This document shows, in pieces, positions 1 through 11,797 of a stretch of DNA of 45,032 nucleotides. The position numbers and the translations under genes are program-made. The stretch lies in contig JAUCGB010000023.1 in NCBI GenBank assembly GCA_030377895.1, positions 1 through 45,032 on the forward strand. Direction: 5' to 3'. The first letter of the stretch is position 1; every line of letters starts with the position of its first letter. The notes below the pieces were generated by a model that had not been told where the DNA came from, made no database searches, and was given only the letters and a program-made list of their open reading frames with translations. The stretch is from Anaerolineales bacterium HSG24 (lineage in GTDB: Bacteria; Chloroflexota; Anaerolineae; 4572-78; J111).

Positions 1-121
1 GTCGAGCGTCAACCCCAGAAGCTGTTCAGCCGCAGGATTGGCAGAGATGATGACTCCATTCACATTCTGGTACACGACTCCCTGCACCATTGATTCGAAT
101 AATAGGCGATGCTTTTCCTCG
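1..121. other. Fold-back inverted duplicate at the window edge (probable chimera)
   Basis: Every base from 1 to 121 is the exact reverse complement of 3275-3395 (paired coordinates always sum to 3396). The segment is antisense to a PAS-domain coding stretch of the kinase gene that follows, and the match stops abruptly at 121. It puts an in-frame stop at 51-53 in front of the kinase frame. A recent inverted duplication is possible, but an exact copy lying at the very end of the sequence is typical of a multiple-displacement-amplification or assembly fold-back. Confidence 0.85.
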
Positions 122-3100
122 TTTTGACTTGGATACCTTGGCGGTTATTTATGAAAAATCAGCCGCTGATACGTTTCAAGATTTACAGCCGATTTTGACT
201 GAAGAACTAATCTTGTCCAAATCTGAACCAGAAATGATCGGCAGTGACATTCGATATTCACCACTAATCATTCACAACTTACAATTTTTACATGACCGCG
301 TTCAACAAGCAGCTTATGCCCTAATTGACGATAAACAGAAACATGCTGTCCATTTACAAATAGGTCGTTTACTATTGAATAAAACCAGCGTCGATCTCTT
401 GGAAGAAAAGATATTTGAGATTGTCAACCACCTAAATTCTAGTATTGATTTAATTAGTGATCCACTGGAACGAGAAAATTTAGCTCGGTTAAATCTTCTT
501 GCTGGTCAAAAAGCTAAATTGGCGACTGCTTATGAACCAGCGATGAAATACTTAAATACTGGCATAAAGTTACTTAGCACGAATAGCTGGCAATATCAGT
601 ATGACTTGGCCTTAAAACTCCATGTCGAGGTGGTGGAAGCCGAATACTTAAATACCTGCTTTGATATAGCCACTGTTCATGCTGATATTGTCTTGCAACA
701 AGCAACCAATTTACTTGACAAAGTATCTGTCTATGAGTTAAAAATTTTGATGTGTATCGCCCAACTCCAGATGCCGTTAGCTCTCCAGATTGGACTACGA
801 GTTTTAGATAAACTTGGAATAGAGCTTTCTTCAGACCTTTCTAAACCTATAATAATTGAAGAACTAATCAAACTGCCAGAGATGACCAATCCTCGCCAAC
901 TAGCCGCAATGCGAATTTTTATGAAGATTATCCCAGCCTCTTTCTTTGTTAACCCCGCGTTATTACCAAAATTGATATTTACGCTGATTAATTTGTGCAT
1001 CAAATACGGAAATTCTTCACATTCCGCATACGGATATGCCGCTTGTGGCTTGTTTTTGTGTGGCCCTCAATCTGACATCGAATCTGGATATCGTTACGGT
1101 CAACTAGCCTTAAAGGTGCTGAATAAATTTACTGCCAGAGAATTAAATTGTAGAGTATTACTGGTATTTAATAGCCACATCAGACAGTGGAAAGAGCATG
1201 TTCGCACCACCCTAGAACCGTTGCAAGAGGCCATTAAAAGTGGACTGGAAAGCGGAGATATAGAATTTGCCGGTTATTCTGCCAACAATTATTGCCTTCA
1301 TATCCTTTTTATCGGAGATCCCTTAGCGGAAACTGCAAAAAAAATGGGGCAATATATTGCTTTGATGCAGAAACTCAAGCAAACATTTGCTATCAACAAC
1401 CCAAAAATAGGCCGACAACTCATCCTAAATTTGCAGGGTAAAGCTGAGAATAAGGTGCATTTGAATGGTGAGTCCTTTAACGAAGCCGAAATGTTACCGC
1501 TCTTTATTGAGGCTAAAAATGCAACTCTATTATTTTTCGTTTATCTAGCCAAAACAATACTTTTTTATCTGTTTAAAGAATTTGATAAAGCATTTGAAAG
1601 CGCGCTTTTGGCAGAACAATACGCAAAAGGAGCGACTGGATTACTCACGGTTGCAGAGCATAATTTTTATTATTCTCTGACTATTCTTGCCATGAATAGT
1701 ACGCTTGAAACTGACAAACAGGTAGAATATCTCAACCTAGTTGATGCTAATCAGCAAGTAATGAAGAAATGGGCATTTCATGCCCCCATGAATTTTCAGC
1801 ACAAATATGACCTGATTGAAGCAGAAAAAGCACGTATTTTAGGAGATGATTTGCTGGCGATGGATCTTTATGAAAAAGCAATTACTGGCGCGAAAGAAAA
1901 TGAATATCTTCATGAGGAAGCCTTAGCCTATGAACTGACTGGTCAATTTTATTGGACAAGAGGCAATCTCAAAATTTCTCACATGTACTTACGTGATGCC
2001 CACTACGCCTATCAGCAATGGGGCGCGTTGGCAAAGGTTGAGGATTTAGAGGAAAAATATCCGCAACTTTTGGGCCCAAAAATTGCCCGCACTATTCCAT
2101 CAGATATCACTATCTCAACAACGCAAGTGATTTCAACTTCAAACAAAAGAGGTTCAGAATGGCTCGATTTGGGCAGTATCATGAAGGCGACCCAAATCCT
2201 ATCGGGTGAAATAGTTTTGAGCCGATTGCTTGAAAAAATGATGCAAATTGTGATTGAAAATGCTGGGGCGGAGAGGGGATTTTTGCTTTTGCCTAAACAA
2301 GGTGGTTGGTTTATTCAAGCCGAAGGACATGTTAACAGTTCGGATACCACCATCTTACAATCATTACCGCTCGAAGAAAGTGAGTGGATATCGGTGAACA
2401 TTGTTTATTATGTGGCTCGTACCCAAGAAAATATCGTTTTACACGATGCAACCCGAGATGGCAATTTTACCCACGACTCCTATATTATTAAACATAACCC
2501 CAAATCGGTGTTATGTATGCCTCTCCTCAACCAAGGGCAATTGACGGGTATATTGTATTTAGAAAATAATTTGACGACGGGGGCATTTACGCCGACAAGG
2601 TTGAAAGTGTTAAATCTCTTGTCCTCGCAAATTGCCATTTCTGTTGAAAACTCCTTGCTATACAATAATTTAAAAGAAAAGGTTGCAGAGCGTACCAGTG
2701 AACTTGAACAAGAAATCATTGAGCGCAAACAGGTGGAGAAAGAACGACAGGAATATATACTCTTTCTTGAAAACCTAGAGAAAATCAACCGAGTCATTGC
2801 CCAGACGACAGATATTGAAAAAATGATGGACGATACTCTGGATGCGGTCTTGGCGATCTTCGATTGTGACCGCGCTTGGTTGCTTTATCCTTGCGACCCC
2901 GAAGCACCGGCATGGTGGATTCCAATGGAAAAAACCAAACCGGAATATCCGGGGGCAGCTGTATCAGGTAAAGAATATGCCATGACTCCTGATGTTGCAG
3001 AAGATCTTCGGAATCTGCTGGCAACAAAAGAACCTCTTGTTGCTGAATTGAAACCAAAAGAGCCTGAATGGGATCCGGAAGATAAGTACGCGATTCGTGC

Positions 3101-5942
3101 AATAATGTCTATTGCCATTCACCCAAAGGTAGGAAAGCCATGGGACTTTGGCCTGCACCAATGTTCACATACACGCATCTGGACAAAATCAGAGCAGAGA
3201 TTGTTCAAGGAAATCTCTCAGAGAATTGTGGATGCTCTGAGTAACTTACTCTTTTTCCGTGATCTTACGAAAAGCGAGGAAAAGCATCGCCTATTATTCG
3301 AATCAATGGTGCAGGGAGTCGTGTACCAGAATGTGAATGGAGTCATCATCTCTGCCAATCCTGCGGCTGAACAGCTTCTGGGGTTGACGCTCGACCAGAT
3401 GCGGGGTCGAACATCAATTGATTCGCGTTGGAAAACGATTCACGAAGACGGATCCGATTTTCCGGGGGAAACTCACCCGGCGACGGTTTCACTACAAACA
3501 GGAGAGCAGGTGAAAGACGTGATCATGGGCGTATTTCATCCACTCGAAGAAGATTACCGCTGGATAAACGTGAATGCAATTCCTCAATTCAAACCAAACG
3601 AAAATACACCTTATCAGGTCTATACAACTTTCGAGGATATTACCGAGCGCAAGCGGGCGGAGGCGACGCAACAGGAATCAAACAAAATTCAGAACGCGAT
3701 CCTGTCCACTACCGATGTCCTGCTGGCATATATGGACCGGGAATTTAACTTTGTTGCTGTCAATCAGGCGTATGCGAATGCTGGATGCAGGCAGCGCGAG
3801 GATTTTATCGACAAGAACCACTTTGACCTCTATCCCCATGAGGAGAATCAGGCCCTCTTTGAAAGCGTGGTCAAAACAGGAAAACCTTTGTACATTTCGG
3901 CCAAACCGTTTGAACACCCGGATCAACCCGAACGCGGAACGACTTGGTGGAACTGGAGTCTCATCCCGATAAAGGACGAATCTGGCAACGTACAAACGCT
4001 CGTTTTTTCGTTGCTTGATGTCACTGAGCTAACGCGAGTGAAGGATGCCCTAAAACAGACCAACAAAATACTACTTATCGCTGAAAAAACAGCAAAAGCA
4101 GGCAGTTGGAAATGGGAGTTAAAAACAAACCGAGTTATCTGGTCGGAAAATTTGTGCCTGCTACATGGAATTGAGCCAGAAGATTTTGATTCCACCATTG
4201 AGGCTGTTATTCAGTTCATTCATCCTGATGACTGTGATTCCGTGACTGATAAAATCCAAACGATGCTCTCAGAAAAGAGAGGGATGCCTTTTGAATACCG
4301 AATTCTGACCGCAAATAAAGAATTAAAGTTTGTGGAAGGCACGAATCAACTGATATTTGACAGGGAAGGGAATATAACGGAGTTGATCGGAATGATACAT
4401 GACATCACCGAGCACAAGCGAGCGCAGGAAGAATTAAAGAAAGCCAAAGAGAAAGCAGACTCAGCCAACCAAGCCAAAAGCACGTTTCTCGCCAACATGA
4501 GCCATGAACTACGTACTCCTCTCAATGGGATTTTAGGCTATGCTCAAATCCTCAAGCGTGACCCAATAACCCCATCCCAACACCAACATAGCTTGGATGT
4601 GGTTGAGCAAAGTGGCTATCATCTGTTAGCCTTGATTAACGATGTGCTTGATTTGGCTAAAATCGAATCGGGTAAAATAGAACTATATGTGACAGATTTT
4701 AACTTACCCTCGTTATTGAATGGTGTTAGCGAAATCATCAAAATTCGGGCTGAACACAAAGATATTAGTTTTTTCTTAGAGTTTGCGGATAATCTGCCAC
4801 ACATGGTGCATGGTGATGAACGACGGTTGCGGCAAGTATTGCTGAATTTATTGGGTAATGCAGTCAAGTTCACCGATAAGGGTAGTGTCACATTGCAAGT
4901 AAAAAGTGAAAAATTAATGGTGAATAGTGAAGAACAGGAAAAACAATCTCAAATCTCCAAACCCTCCGATACTGCTCTAAAGAGGTTTCAATTTTCAATT
5001 CAGGATACTGGTGTTGGTATTTCTCCCGAAAATCTTGATACTATCTTTGACCCATTTGAACAAGTTGGCGAGCAAAAACGCCAAGCGAAGGGAACGGGGT
5101 TAGGATTAGCCGTTAGCAAGAATTTAGTCGAACTGATGGGCGGACAGTTGTACGTCAGTAGCCAACTCAATGTTGGGACGCAGTTTTGGTTTGAATTAGC
5201 TTTGCCAGTCGTAAACGATCATTCTGGTATCACTCAAGTTACTCGGCAATTGATTATAGGAATCGAGGAAGAGCCACCCAAAATATTGGTTGTGGATGAT
5301 GATTCGGATAATCGAGCCGTACTGGTTGATTTACTTTCGCCACTGGGCTTTATAATTAAACAGGCCAACAATGGGCATGAAGGATTAGAAACAGCCATGA
5401 AATGGCAACCAGATGTGATTATTACTGACTTAATCATGCCCCAAATGAACGGCTTTGAACTGATTCGCTGCTTACGCCAATCTCCAGTGTTGAACGAAAA
5501 AATTATCATTACCACTTCTGCCAGCGTGTATGAGGAAGACAAAGAGAAAAGCTTAAACGTTGGCAGTAACGCTTTTTTACCCAAACCGATACAAATCAAA
5601 ACGCTTCTTGAGAAATTACAACAATTACTTAATCTAACATGGATACATGAAGACAAGAAAAATGAAGAGGAAACTACCACAGAAAACGGTATTTCTCAAC
5701 CAATGATTTTTCCTCCAATTACCGAATTAGAGCAACTCTATGAGTTATCTCTAATGGGTGATATTAATGAGCTTGAAGAACAGGTAGCTATTTTAGCTAA
5801 GTCGGATGTAACCTTAAAACCCTTTGTCACCAAAATACAAGTCTTCCTCAAAAACTATCAAATGGGTAAATTGAGTAATTGGCTTGAAGAAGAGATAACG
5901 AATATAATTCAGAATTCAGGAGCAATAACTGATGACCAATAA
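122..5942 (+). CDS. Multi-sensor hybrid histidine kinase, 5'-truncated (AAA remnant-TPR-GAF-GAF-PAS x3-HK-REC)
   Basis: The open frame extends back to a TTG at 90, but the first eleven codons lie in the inverted segment, so authentic coding starts near 122 and the gene is 5'-truncated. In numbering from 90, residues 12-90 resemble the end of a STAND/AAA ATPase domain. Then come helical TPR-like repeats (about 90-660), a GAF (about 700-870), a coiled coil, a second GAF containing [11 protein letters not shown] (about 910-1060), three PAS domains (about 1065-1450), HisKA with His1472 in [10 protein letters not shown], HATPase_c (DTGVGIS, GTGLGL) and a receiver with Asp1780. A short C-terminal module ([19 protein letters not shown]) is shared with the next two kinases. 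Relatives with this layout normally begin with a Ser/Thr kinase plus a full AAA domain, so roughly 700 residues are probably missing. It is presumably a cytoplasmic phosphorelay sensor. Confidence 0.9.
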
Positions 5943-8900
5943 AATCTTAATTGTAGATGATGAACCAATCAACTTAGAGATACTGCATAATTATTTGCGC
6001 CGTGTTAATTTTAAGGTGTTAGTGGCTGAGAATGGAAACGTGGCTCTCAAACAGGTAAATTATATCAAACCTGATCTAATCCTGTTAGATGTGAACATGC
6101 CCGGAATAGATGGTTTTGAGACTTGTCGTCGTTTGAAAGAGAATAACGTTACAAAAGATACGCCCATTATTTTTATAACTGGCAGAACTGACTTAGTTGA
6201 TAAAGTTAAAGGGCTTGAAATTGGTGCAGTTGATTACATTACCAAACCATTCCAACCGACGGAGGTGATTGCGCGGATCAACAAACATTTGACTATCATC
6301 AATTTGCAGAAGCAACTTGAGGCCAAAAATACCCAACTGCAAGAGCATATTTACCATCTGGATAGTTTGGCTACTTTAGGAAAAGCCCTCAATGAAACAC
6401 ATAAGGCCCAAACGATGAATAATGCTATGCAGGTGACATTGTCGGTATTCAACTGTGACCGCGCTTGGCTCCTATATCCATGTGATCCGACTGTACCAAG
6501 TTGGCGAGTACCAATAGAGGTTACAACGCCAGAATACCCCGGGGCTAGCGTCTTAGATATAGATATTCCGATAGATCCAATCCTATCTAAGATTATGAGC
6601 CTCACTTTGTCTGCAACGGATCCGATTACCTTCGGACAGGCGTATGAACACAAAATACATCCAACGGTTGCCAAAGAGTTTTCAGTTAAATCTCAGATAT
6701 CTTTAGCCATCTATCCAAAACTCGGTAAACCGTGGATGTTTGGAATACATCAATGTTCTTATGCTAGAGTATGGACAGAAAACGAACTCAATCTTTTCCA
6801 TGATTTCGGACAGCGCATTGGTGAGAGTTTAGGAGCCTTCATTTACCTTGAAGAGCTACAAAAGAGTGAAGAACGGTTTAGGGGTTATTTTGAATCGGCT
6901 TTGATGGGTTTTGCGATTACTTCATTGGAAAAGGGCTGGATTTATGCCAATAACCAAGTGTGTGATATGTTAGGTTACTCACAGGAAGAATTGAAAAAAT
7001 TATCTTGGCCGGAGCTAACTTATCCCGATGATTTAGCTCCCGATATTGATCAATTTGAACGGGTATTGACGGGTGATATAAAAGGTTATACGATGGATAA
7101 ACGATTTATCCATAAAAATGGTTCGATTGTTTATATCTTCTTATCTGTTACGGGACGTTATCATAATAATGGATCAATTGATTATATTATTACCACACTT
7201 CAAGACCTCACAGCACTGAAACAAGTTGAAAAATCGCTACAGGAATCATATAATCGGTTTACCGCAGTTACAAATAGTTTAGATGCTTTCGTTTATGTGA
7301 GCGATTTTGAGACTCATGAGTTGTTGTTTATGAATCAACGCATGCTGGAGACTTGGGGAAGTGATGCTATTGGAAAAACCTGTTGGCAGGTATTACAATC
7401 TGGACAAACTGGCCCTTGTTCTTTCTGTACTAATAATAGACTATTGGATCAAGAAGGAAAACCGACGGGTACTTGTGTTTGGGAATTTCAAAACACAATT
7501 GATGGTAAATGGTATATGTGTCGAGATCAAGCGATTCAATGGCCGGATGGACGGTTTGTACGGATGGAAACCGCAACAGATATGACCAAACAGAAACAAA
7601 CAGAAACAGAGCTACAAAAAGCCAAAGAAACGGCCTTGGAAGCACAACATGCGGCTGAATTTGCCAACCACGCCAAAAGTACATTTCTAGCAAACATGAG
7701 CCATGAATTGCGAACCCCGCTCAACGGGATTTTAGGCTTTGCTCGAATCTTACAGCACGACGCGTCTCTCACCTCTCAACAACAACATGGCTTGAATGTT
7801 ATTGAGCAATGCGGCGATCATCTGTTAGTCCTTATTAATGATGTGCTTGATATTACTAAAATTGAAGCAGACAAAATAGAATTGTACGAGATAGATTTTA
7901 GTTTTCCCGCATTGCTGATTAGTATCAGCGAAATCATCAAACTTCGGGCTGAAGACAAAGGTATTAACTTTTATTTAGAGTTTGCGGATAATTTACCATA
8001 CAAGGTGCATGGTGATGAACGACGGTTGCGGCAGATATTACTGAATTTATTGGGCAATGCAGTCAAATTCACGGATAAAGGCAGTGTCACATTACAAGTG
8101 AAAAGTAAAAAATCTCCAATCTCCAATTCCTTAGATACTGCTCAGGACTGGTTTCAATTTTCAATTCAAGACACGGGCATCGGCATCTCTCCTGAATATC
8201 TTGAGGTTATTTTTGAACCCTTTGAACAAATTGATAAGCAGAAATATCAAACAAAGGGAACAGGTTTAGGATTAGTCATCAGCCAACGTTTAGTCGAATT
8301 GATGGGTGGACAGTTACATGTCAGCAGTCAACTCAAGGTCGGTACTCAATTTTGGTTTGAATTACCTTTACCAGTTGTCGCCCATAGCCACAAACTCGCG
8401 AACTACAGACTTTCGGACCACAACTTTACCGGCCAACAACTGGTTATTGGCATAAAAGGCGAATCGCCCAAGATATTAGTTGTGGATGATAATTTAGAAA
8501 ATCGAGCCATATTGATTGAATTACTTTCACCGTTGGGCTTTATAATTAAACAAGCTAACGATGGGTATGAAGCATTAGAAACAGCCACAAAATGGCAACC
8601 AGATGTGATTATTACCGATTTAGTTATGCCAAAAATGGATGGTTTTGAACTTATTCGTCAATTGCGCCAATCCCCAATATTGAAAGACACGATTATCATC
8701 TCTGCTTCCGCCAGCGTGTATGGGGAAGACAACAAAAGGAGTTTAACTGCTGGTAGTGATGCTTTTTTGCCTAAACCGATACCAGTTAAAATGCTTCTTG
8801 AACAATTGCAACATCATCTTAATCTAACCTGGATATATGAGGAGAAAATCAGCGAGGACGAAAACACTCATATAATATTCCCTCCAGAGACTGAATTAGA

Positions 8901-9075
8901 GAAACTGTATGAGGCATCTCTAATGGGTGATATTGCTGAAATTGAAGAACAAATAACTATTTTAGGAGAAGCGGGCGTGGCATTAAAACCCTTTGTTACC
9001 AAAATACAGACCTTCCTCAAAAAGTATAAAATAGATGAATTGATTGAATTTATTGAAGGAGAAATGACAAAATGA
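5932..9075 (+). CDS. Hybrid histidine kinase REC-GAF-PAS-PAS-HK-REC
   Basis: The ATG lies inside the end of the preceding kinase gene (11-base overlap), suggesting translational coupling. The order is an N-terminal receiver (Asp53 in LLDVNMPG), a coiled coil, a GAF of the same [11 protein letters not shown] type as in the upstream protein, two PAS domains (about 315-570; the second has clustered cysteines, GPCSFC), HisKA with His591 in [10 protein letters not shown], HATPase_c (DTGIGIS, GTGLGL), a second receiver with Asp896 and the shared C-terminal module ([19 protein letters not shown]). The kinase core and second receiver are very similar in DNA and protein to those of the upstream gene, indicating duplication with exchange of the sensory front end. 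There is no membrane segment. It probably passes phosphate between its own receivers and those of its neighbours; the signal is unknown. Confidence 0.92.
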   Translation: MTNKILIVDDEPINLEILHNYLRRVNFKVLVAENGNVALKQVNYIKPDLILLDVNMPGIDGFETCRRLKENNVTKDTPIIFITGRTDLVDKVKGLEIGAVDYITKPFQPTEVIARINKHLTIINLQKQLEAKNTQLQEHIYHLDSLATLGKALNETHKAQTMNNAMQVTLSVFNCDRAWLLYPCDPTVPSWRVPIEVTTPEYPGASVLDIDIPIDPILSKIMSLTLSATDPITFGQAYEHKIHPTVAKEFSVKSQISLAIYPKLGKPWMFGIHQCSYARVWTENELNLFHDFGQRIGESLGAFIYLEELQKSEERFRGYFESALMGFAITSLEKGWIYANNQVCDMLGYSQEELKKLSWPELTYPDDLAPDIDQFERVLTGDIKGYTMDKRFIHKNGSIVYIFLSVTGRYHNNGSIDYIITTLQDLTALKQVEKSLQESYNRFTAVTNSLDAFVYVSDFETHELLFMNQRMLETWGSDAIGKTCWQVLQSGQTGPCSFCTNNRLLDQEGKPTGTCVWEFQNTIDGKWYMCRDQAIQWPDGRFVRMETATDMTKQKQTETELQKAKETALEAQHAAEFANHAKSTFLANMSHELRTPLNGILGFARILQHDASLTSQQQHGLNVIEQCGDHLLVLINDVLDITKIEADKIELYEIDFSFPALLISISEIIKLRAEDKGINFYLEFADNLPYKVHGDERRLRQILLNLLGNAVKFTDKGSVTLQVKSKKSPISNSLDTAQDWFQFSIQDTGIGISPEYLEVIFEPFEQIDKQKYQTKGTGLGLVISQRLVELMGGQLHVSSQLKVGTQFWFELPLPVVAHSHKLANYRLSDHNFTGQQLVIGIKGESPKILVVDDNLENRAILIELLSPLGFIIKQANDGYEALETATKWQPDVIITDLVMPKMDGFELIRQLRQSPILKDTIIISASASVYGEDNKRSLTAGSDAFLPKPIPVKMLLEQLQHHLNLTWIYEEKISEDENTHIIFPPETELEKLYEASLMGDIAEIEEQITILGEAGVALKPFVTKIQTFLKKYKIDELIEFIEGEMTK

Positions 9076-11333
9076 CCACAATTTTAATTGTTGATGATGA
9101 GCCAAACAATTTAGACGTACTGCGTAATTATTTGTTCGAGGCCAATTTTAAAATACTGGTGGCGATAAATGGGACAGCGTGCCTCAAATTAGTTGACCGT
9201 ATCAAGCCTGATCTTATTCTGTTGGATATAAACATGAACGGTATTGATGGGTTTGAAACTTGTCGTCGTTTGAAAAAGAAAGAGACTACAAAAGATACGC
9301 CCGTTATTTTTGTAACCGCCAAAACTGAGACGATTGATAAAGTTAAAGGGTTTGAAATCGGTGCAGTTGATTACATTACAAAACCATTTCAACCTAAGGA
9401 GGTGATGGCGCGAGTTAACAAACATTTGACCATCCATAATTTGCAAAAACAACTTGAGAAAAAGAACCGTCAATTAGAGACTGAGATTGCGGAACGCAAA
9501 CAAGCCGAACAGATCATCAAACAGCAAAACCAATTTTTCCACACCGTTATCGAATCACTGGGCACCCCCTTTTATGTCATCAATGTGGAAGATTATACAA
9601 TTGAAATCGCCAATTCTGCCGCCCGAGAGCTAGGCATCACCCCCATGAATACCTGCTATGCTATAACGCATGGTAGAGATACCCCTTGCGATAGTTTGGA
9701 GCATCCCTGTCCGTTGACTATGGTCTGCGAAACAAAAAAATGGATTACTGTCGAGCATCTTCATCGTGATAAGGATGGCAATCACATCCAAATTGAAGTG
9801 CATGGCCATCCCATCTTTAATGATGAGGGTGACGTTGTTCAGATAATAGAACATTCTATCGACATCACCGAGCGCAAACGGGCAGAGGAAGCCATGAAAC
9901 AAGCTAAAGAAGCCGCCGAAGCCGCCAACCAAGCCAAAAGCAGTTTCCTTTCCAACATAACCCATGAATTGCGAACCCCCCTGAATGGAATTCTCGGTTA
10001 TGCTCAAATCCTCAAACAAGAGTCAAATTTAACCACTCTTCAACTAGATGGATTGAATATCATCCATGATAGCGGTCAGCATCTGCTGACTCTCATCAAT
10101 GATGTGTTAGATATTGCCAAAATCGAGGCGGGTAAATTGGATATTTATCCGGAGCCTCTCAACCTACCCAATTTGTTAGACGGCGTAGTCAGCATCATAC
10201 GGATGGCGGCTCAACAGAAAAAAATAAAATTTATTTATGACGCGCCCCATGATTTACCGATGATTGTTGAGGCTGATGAAAAACGGCTCAGGCAAATTCT
10301 ACTCAATCTGTTGAGTAATGCAATCAAATTCACCAAGGAAGGCAAGGTTACATTGCGAGTAGTGAATATGCGAATGGCACATGATGACGACGCACGTTCG
10401 CACCTTCGCTTTGAAATTATCGACACTGGCATTGGTATAACAACTGACCAACTGACTAAAATCTTCACGCCATTTGAACAGGTAGGTGATGATGAGTACA
10501 AACAAAAAGGGACTGGATTAGGCTTGTCAATTACCCACCAACTGGTCAGCTTGATGGGTGGTGAGCTTCAAGTAGAAAGTGAGGTGGGGCAAGGATCAAA
10601 CTTTGGGTTTGATATAACTGTCCCCAAATTAGATAAAACTACAAGTTTAGAGGAAAAAAGAAGAAAACAGCGCCGAATAGTAGGCTATCAAGGCCAACGT
10701 CGCCATGTTTTGGTGGTGGATGATCGAGCCGAAAACCGATTGGCGTTGCAAAAGTTGTTAGAACCAATTGGTTTTGACGTTACAGTAGTCACCAATGGAC
10801 AGGAAGGGGTAGAACAAGCCCAAGCAATTCAACCCGACCTGATTTTGATGGATTTGGTGATGCCTATCAAAACTGGCTTTGAGGCGGTGAAGGAGATTCG
10901 AGCCATGCCAACCATTAAGGATACTCCGATTATCGCCATCTCGACTAGTGACCTAGACAAAGAAAAAAGTCATATTATGGGTTTTGATGCCTTTTTATCT
11001 AAACCCATCAAAACAGACGAACTATTCAACCTAATTGAAAAATATATGGCATTAAATTGGGTTTGTGACGAAATGGTTTCAGCCTTACCCATGACCCAAC
11101 CTGTTATGGAAACAGAGATTACCCCCCCTCCTCAGTCAGAATTGGAACAGTTGTATGAGTTGACAATGTATGGCAACATGGAACGAGTAGAGGAGAAAAC
11201 GAGACAGTTAGAAGAAGTCGATGCTGGCTACGCCTCCTTTGCCAAAAAAGTGTATGACTATGCTCATAATTTTGAAGATGAGCTGATTTTAGAACTGTTA
11301 GAACAATTTATGGAACATGGATTACCGCCTTAG
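9072..11333 (+). CDS. Hybrid histidine kinase REC-PAS-HK-REC
   Basis: It overlaps the previous gene by four bases (ATGA), so the three kinase genes form one operon. It has an N-terminal receiver (Asp52, in LDINMNG where the usual Pro is Asn), a coiled coil, one PAS (about 150-275) with the cysteine pattern CYAITHGRDTPC...HPCPL, HisKA with His298 in [10 protein letters not shown], HATPase_c (DTGIGIT, GTGLGL), a second receiver with Asp594 and the C-terminal module ([19 protein letters not shown]). The core is more diverged from the first two kinases than they are from each other. The PAS cysteines could bind a metal or cofactor, which is inference. The gene is followed directly by repeat-rich non-coding DNA. 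Confidence 0.92.
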   Translation: MTTILIVDDEPNNLDVLRNYLFEANFKILVAINGTACLKLVDRIKPDLILLDINMNGIDGFETCRRLKKKETTKDTPVIFVTAKTETIDKVKGFEIGAVDYITKPFQPKEVMARVNKHLTIHNLQKQLEKKNRQLETEIAERKQAEQIIKQQNQFFHTVIESLGTPFYVINVEDYTIEIANSAARELGITPMNTCYAITHGRDTPCDSLEHPCPLTMVCETKKWITVEHLHRDKDGNHIQIEVHGHPIFNDEGDVVQIIEHSIDITERKRAEEAMKQAKEAAEAANQAKSSFLSNITHELRTPLNGILGYAQILKQESNLTTLQLDGLNIIHDSGQHLLTLINDVLDIAKIEAGKLDIYPEPLNLPNLLDGVVSIIRMAAQQKKIKFIYDAPHDLPMIVEADEKRLRQILLNLLSNAIKFTKEGKVTLRVVNMRMAHDDDARSHLRFEIIDTGIGITTDQLTKIFTPFEQVGDDEYKQKGTGLGLSITHQLVSLMGGELQVESEVGQGSNFGFDITVPKLDKTTSLEEKRRKQRRIVGYQGQRRHVLVVDDRAENRLALQKLLEPIGFDVTVVTNGQEGVEQAQAIQPDLILMDLVMPIKTGFEAVKEIRAMPTIKDTPIIAISTSDLDKEKSHIMGFDAFLSKPIKTDELFNLIEKYMALNWVCDEMVSALPMTQPVMETEITPPPQSELEQLYELTMYGNMERVEEKTRQLEEVDAGYASFAKKVYDYAHNFEDELILELLEQFMEHGLPP

Positions 11334-11383
11334 GAATCGGGATTCTAAGTACAGGACCTCAGTACCCGACAGAAAACTAATTA

Positions 11384-11471
11384 GCACAGAGTTTCACAGA
11401 GGAACACGGAGATTCACAGAGAAAAGCGTTTTATTTTTTCCTCTGTGCCCCTCTGTGCATCTCTGTGAAAC
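11384..11471. repeat. CACAGAG/CTCTGTG long hairpin
   Basis: The left arm repeats TTTCACAGAG-like units and the right arm repeats CTCTGTG units, separated by an AT-rich loop around 11421-11439. A closely related hairpin lies at 44692-44795, and a nearly deleted remnant (ACAGAGTTAATTAG) lies near 15700. It is the interior module of the outer element. Confidence 0.75.
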
Positions 11472-11478
11472 TGTTTTA

Positions 11479-11710
11479 GGAATGAGTCCTAAATAAGTTG
11501 CGCGTTTGGCAATCGTAGGGGCTAGGCAAGGCGGTGTAGCGTTGGTTTGAAATCAGAACTCCAATCCGCCTTGCCTCGCCCTGAATCTACGGAATAACGG
11601 GCGAGGCAGGGGCGGAGAGAACATGGATGTACGTTCCAAAATCAGACCGCCCTGCCTAGCCCCTACCATAATCTCCGACGCAAACGCGCAACTTATTTAA
11701 TTCCGATTCC
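11479..11710 (+). mobile_element. Inner MITE-like element, copy A (232 bp)
   Basis: Starts GGAATGAGTCCTAAATAAGT and ends in ATTCC, with TTA on both flanks as a target duplication. The interior carries four related 17-base arms in alternating orientation, so it can fold either as two hairpins or as one long stem. It encodes no transposase and would need one supplied in trans. An IS5-family-like enzyme is a guess, based on the TTA/TAA target and GG terminus. Confidence 0.7.
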
Positions 11711-11797
11711 TTAGCTTTTCCTAAACTACTTTGTCGGATAGCAAATTGCTCAAGCGAACTCTGTTTGCAACTTATGTTTATAGCCTGAGACGTAAAT

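Larger units (their letters stand above)
11361..11742 (+). repeat. Compound palindromic element, copy A
   Basis: Most of the 464-base gap between the kinase operon and the diguanylate cyclase gene is this element. Outer ends are AGTACCCGACAGAAAACTAA at 11361 and CTAAACTACTTTGTCGG ending near 11737. Inside are a palindrome of CACAGAG/CTCTGTG units (11384-11471) and a 232-base inner element (11479-11710) flanked by TTA on both sides (11476-11478, 11711-11713). The inner element contains four alternately inverted GC-rich arms. No ORF of note lies in it. It looks like a MITE nested inside another MITE. Confidence 0.8.

Noticed and set aside
2794..3995. Several long minus- and plus-strand frames inside the first kinase gene
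   Set aside because: They are shadows of the GAF/PAS coding frame, with no ribosome binding site or recognisable domain.
11384..11471. Possible CRISPR array from repeated CACAGAG units
   Set aside because: Units are inverted around a loop and not separated by unique spacers of regular length; no cas genes are present.
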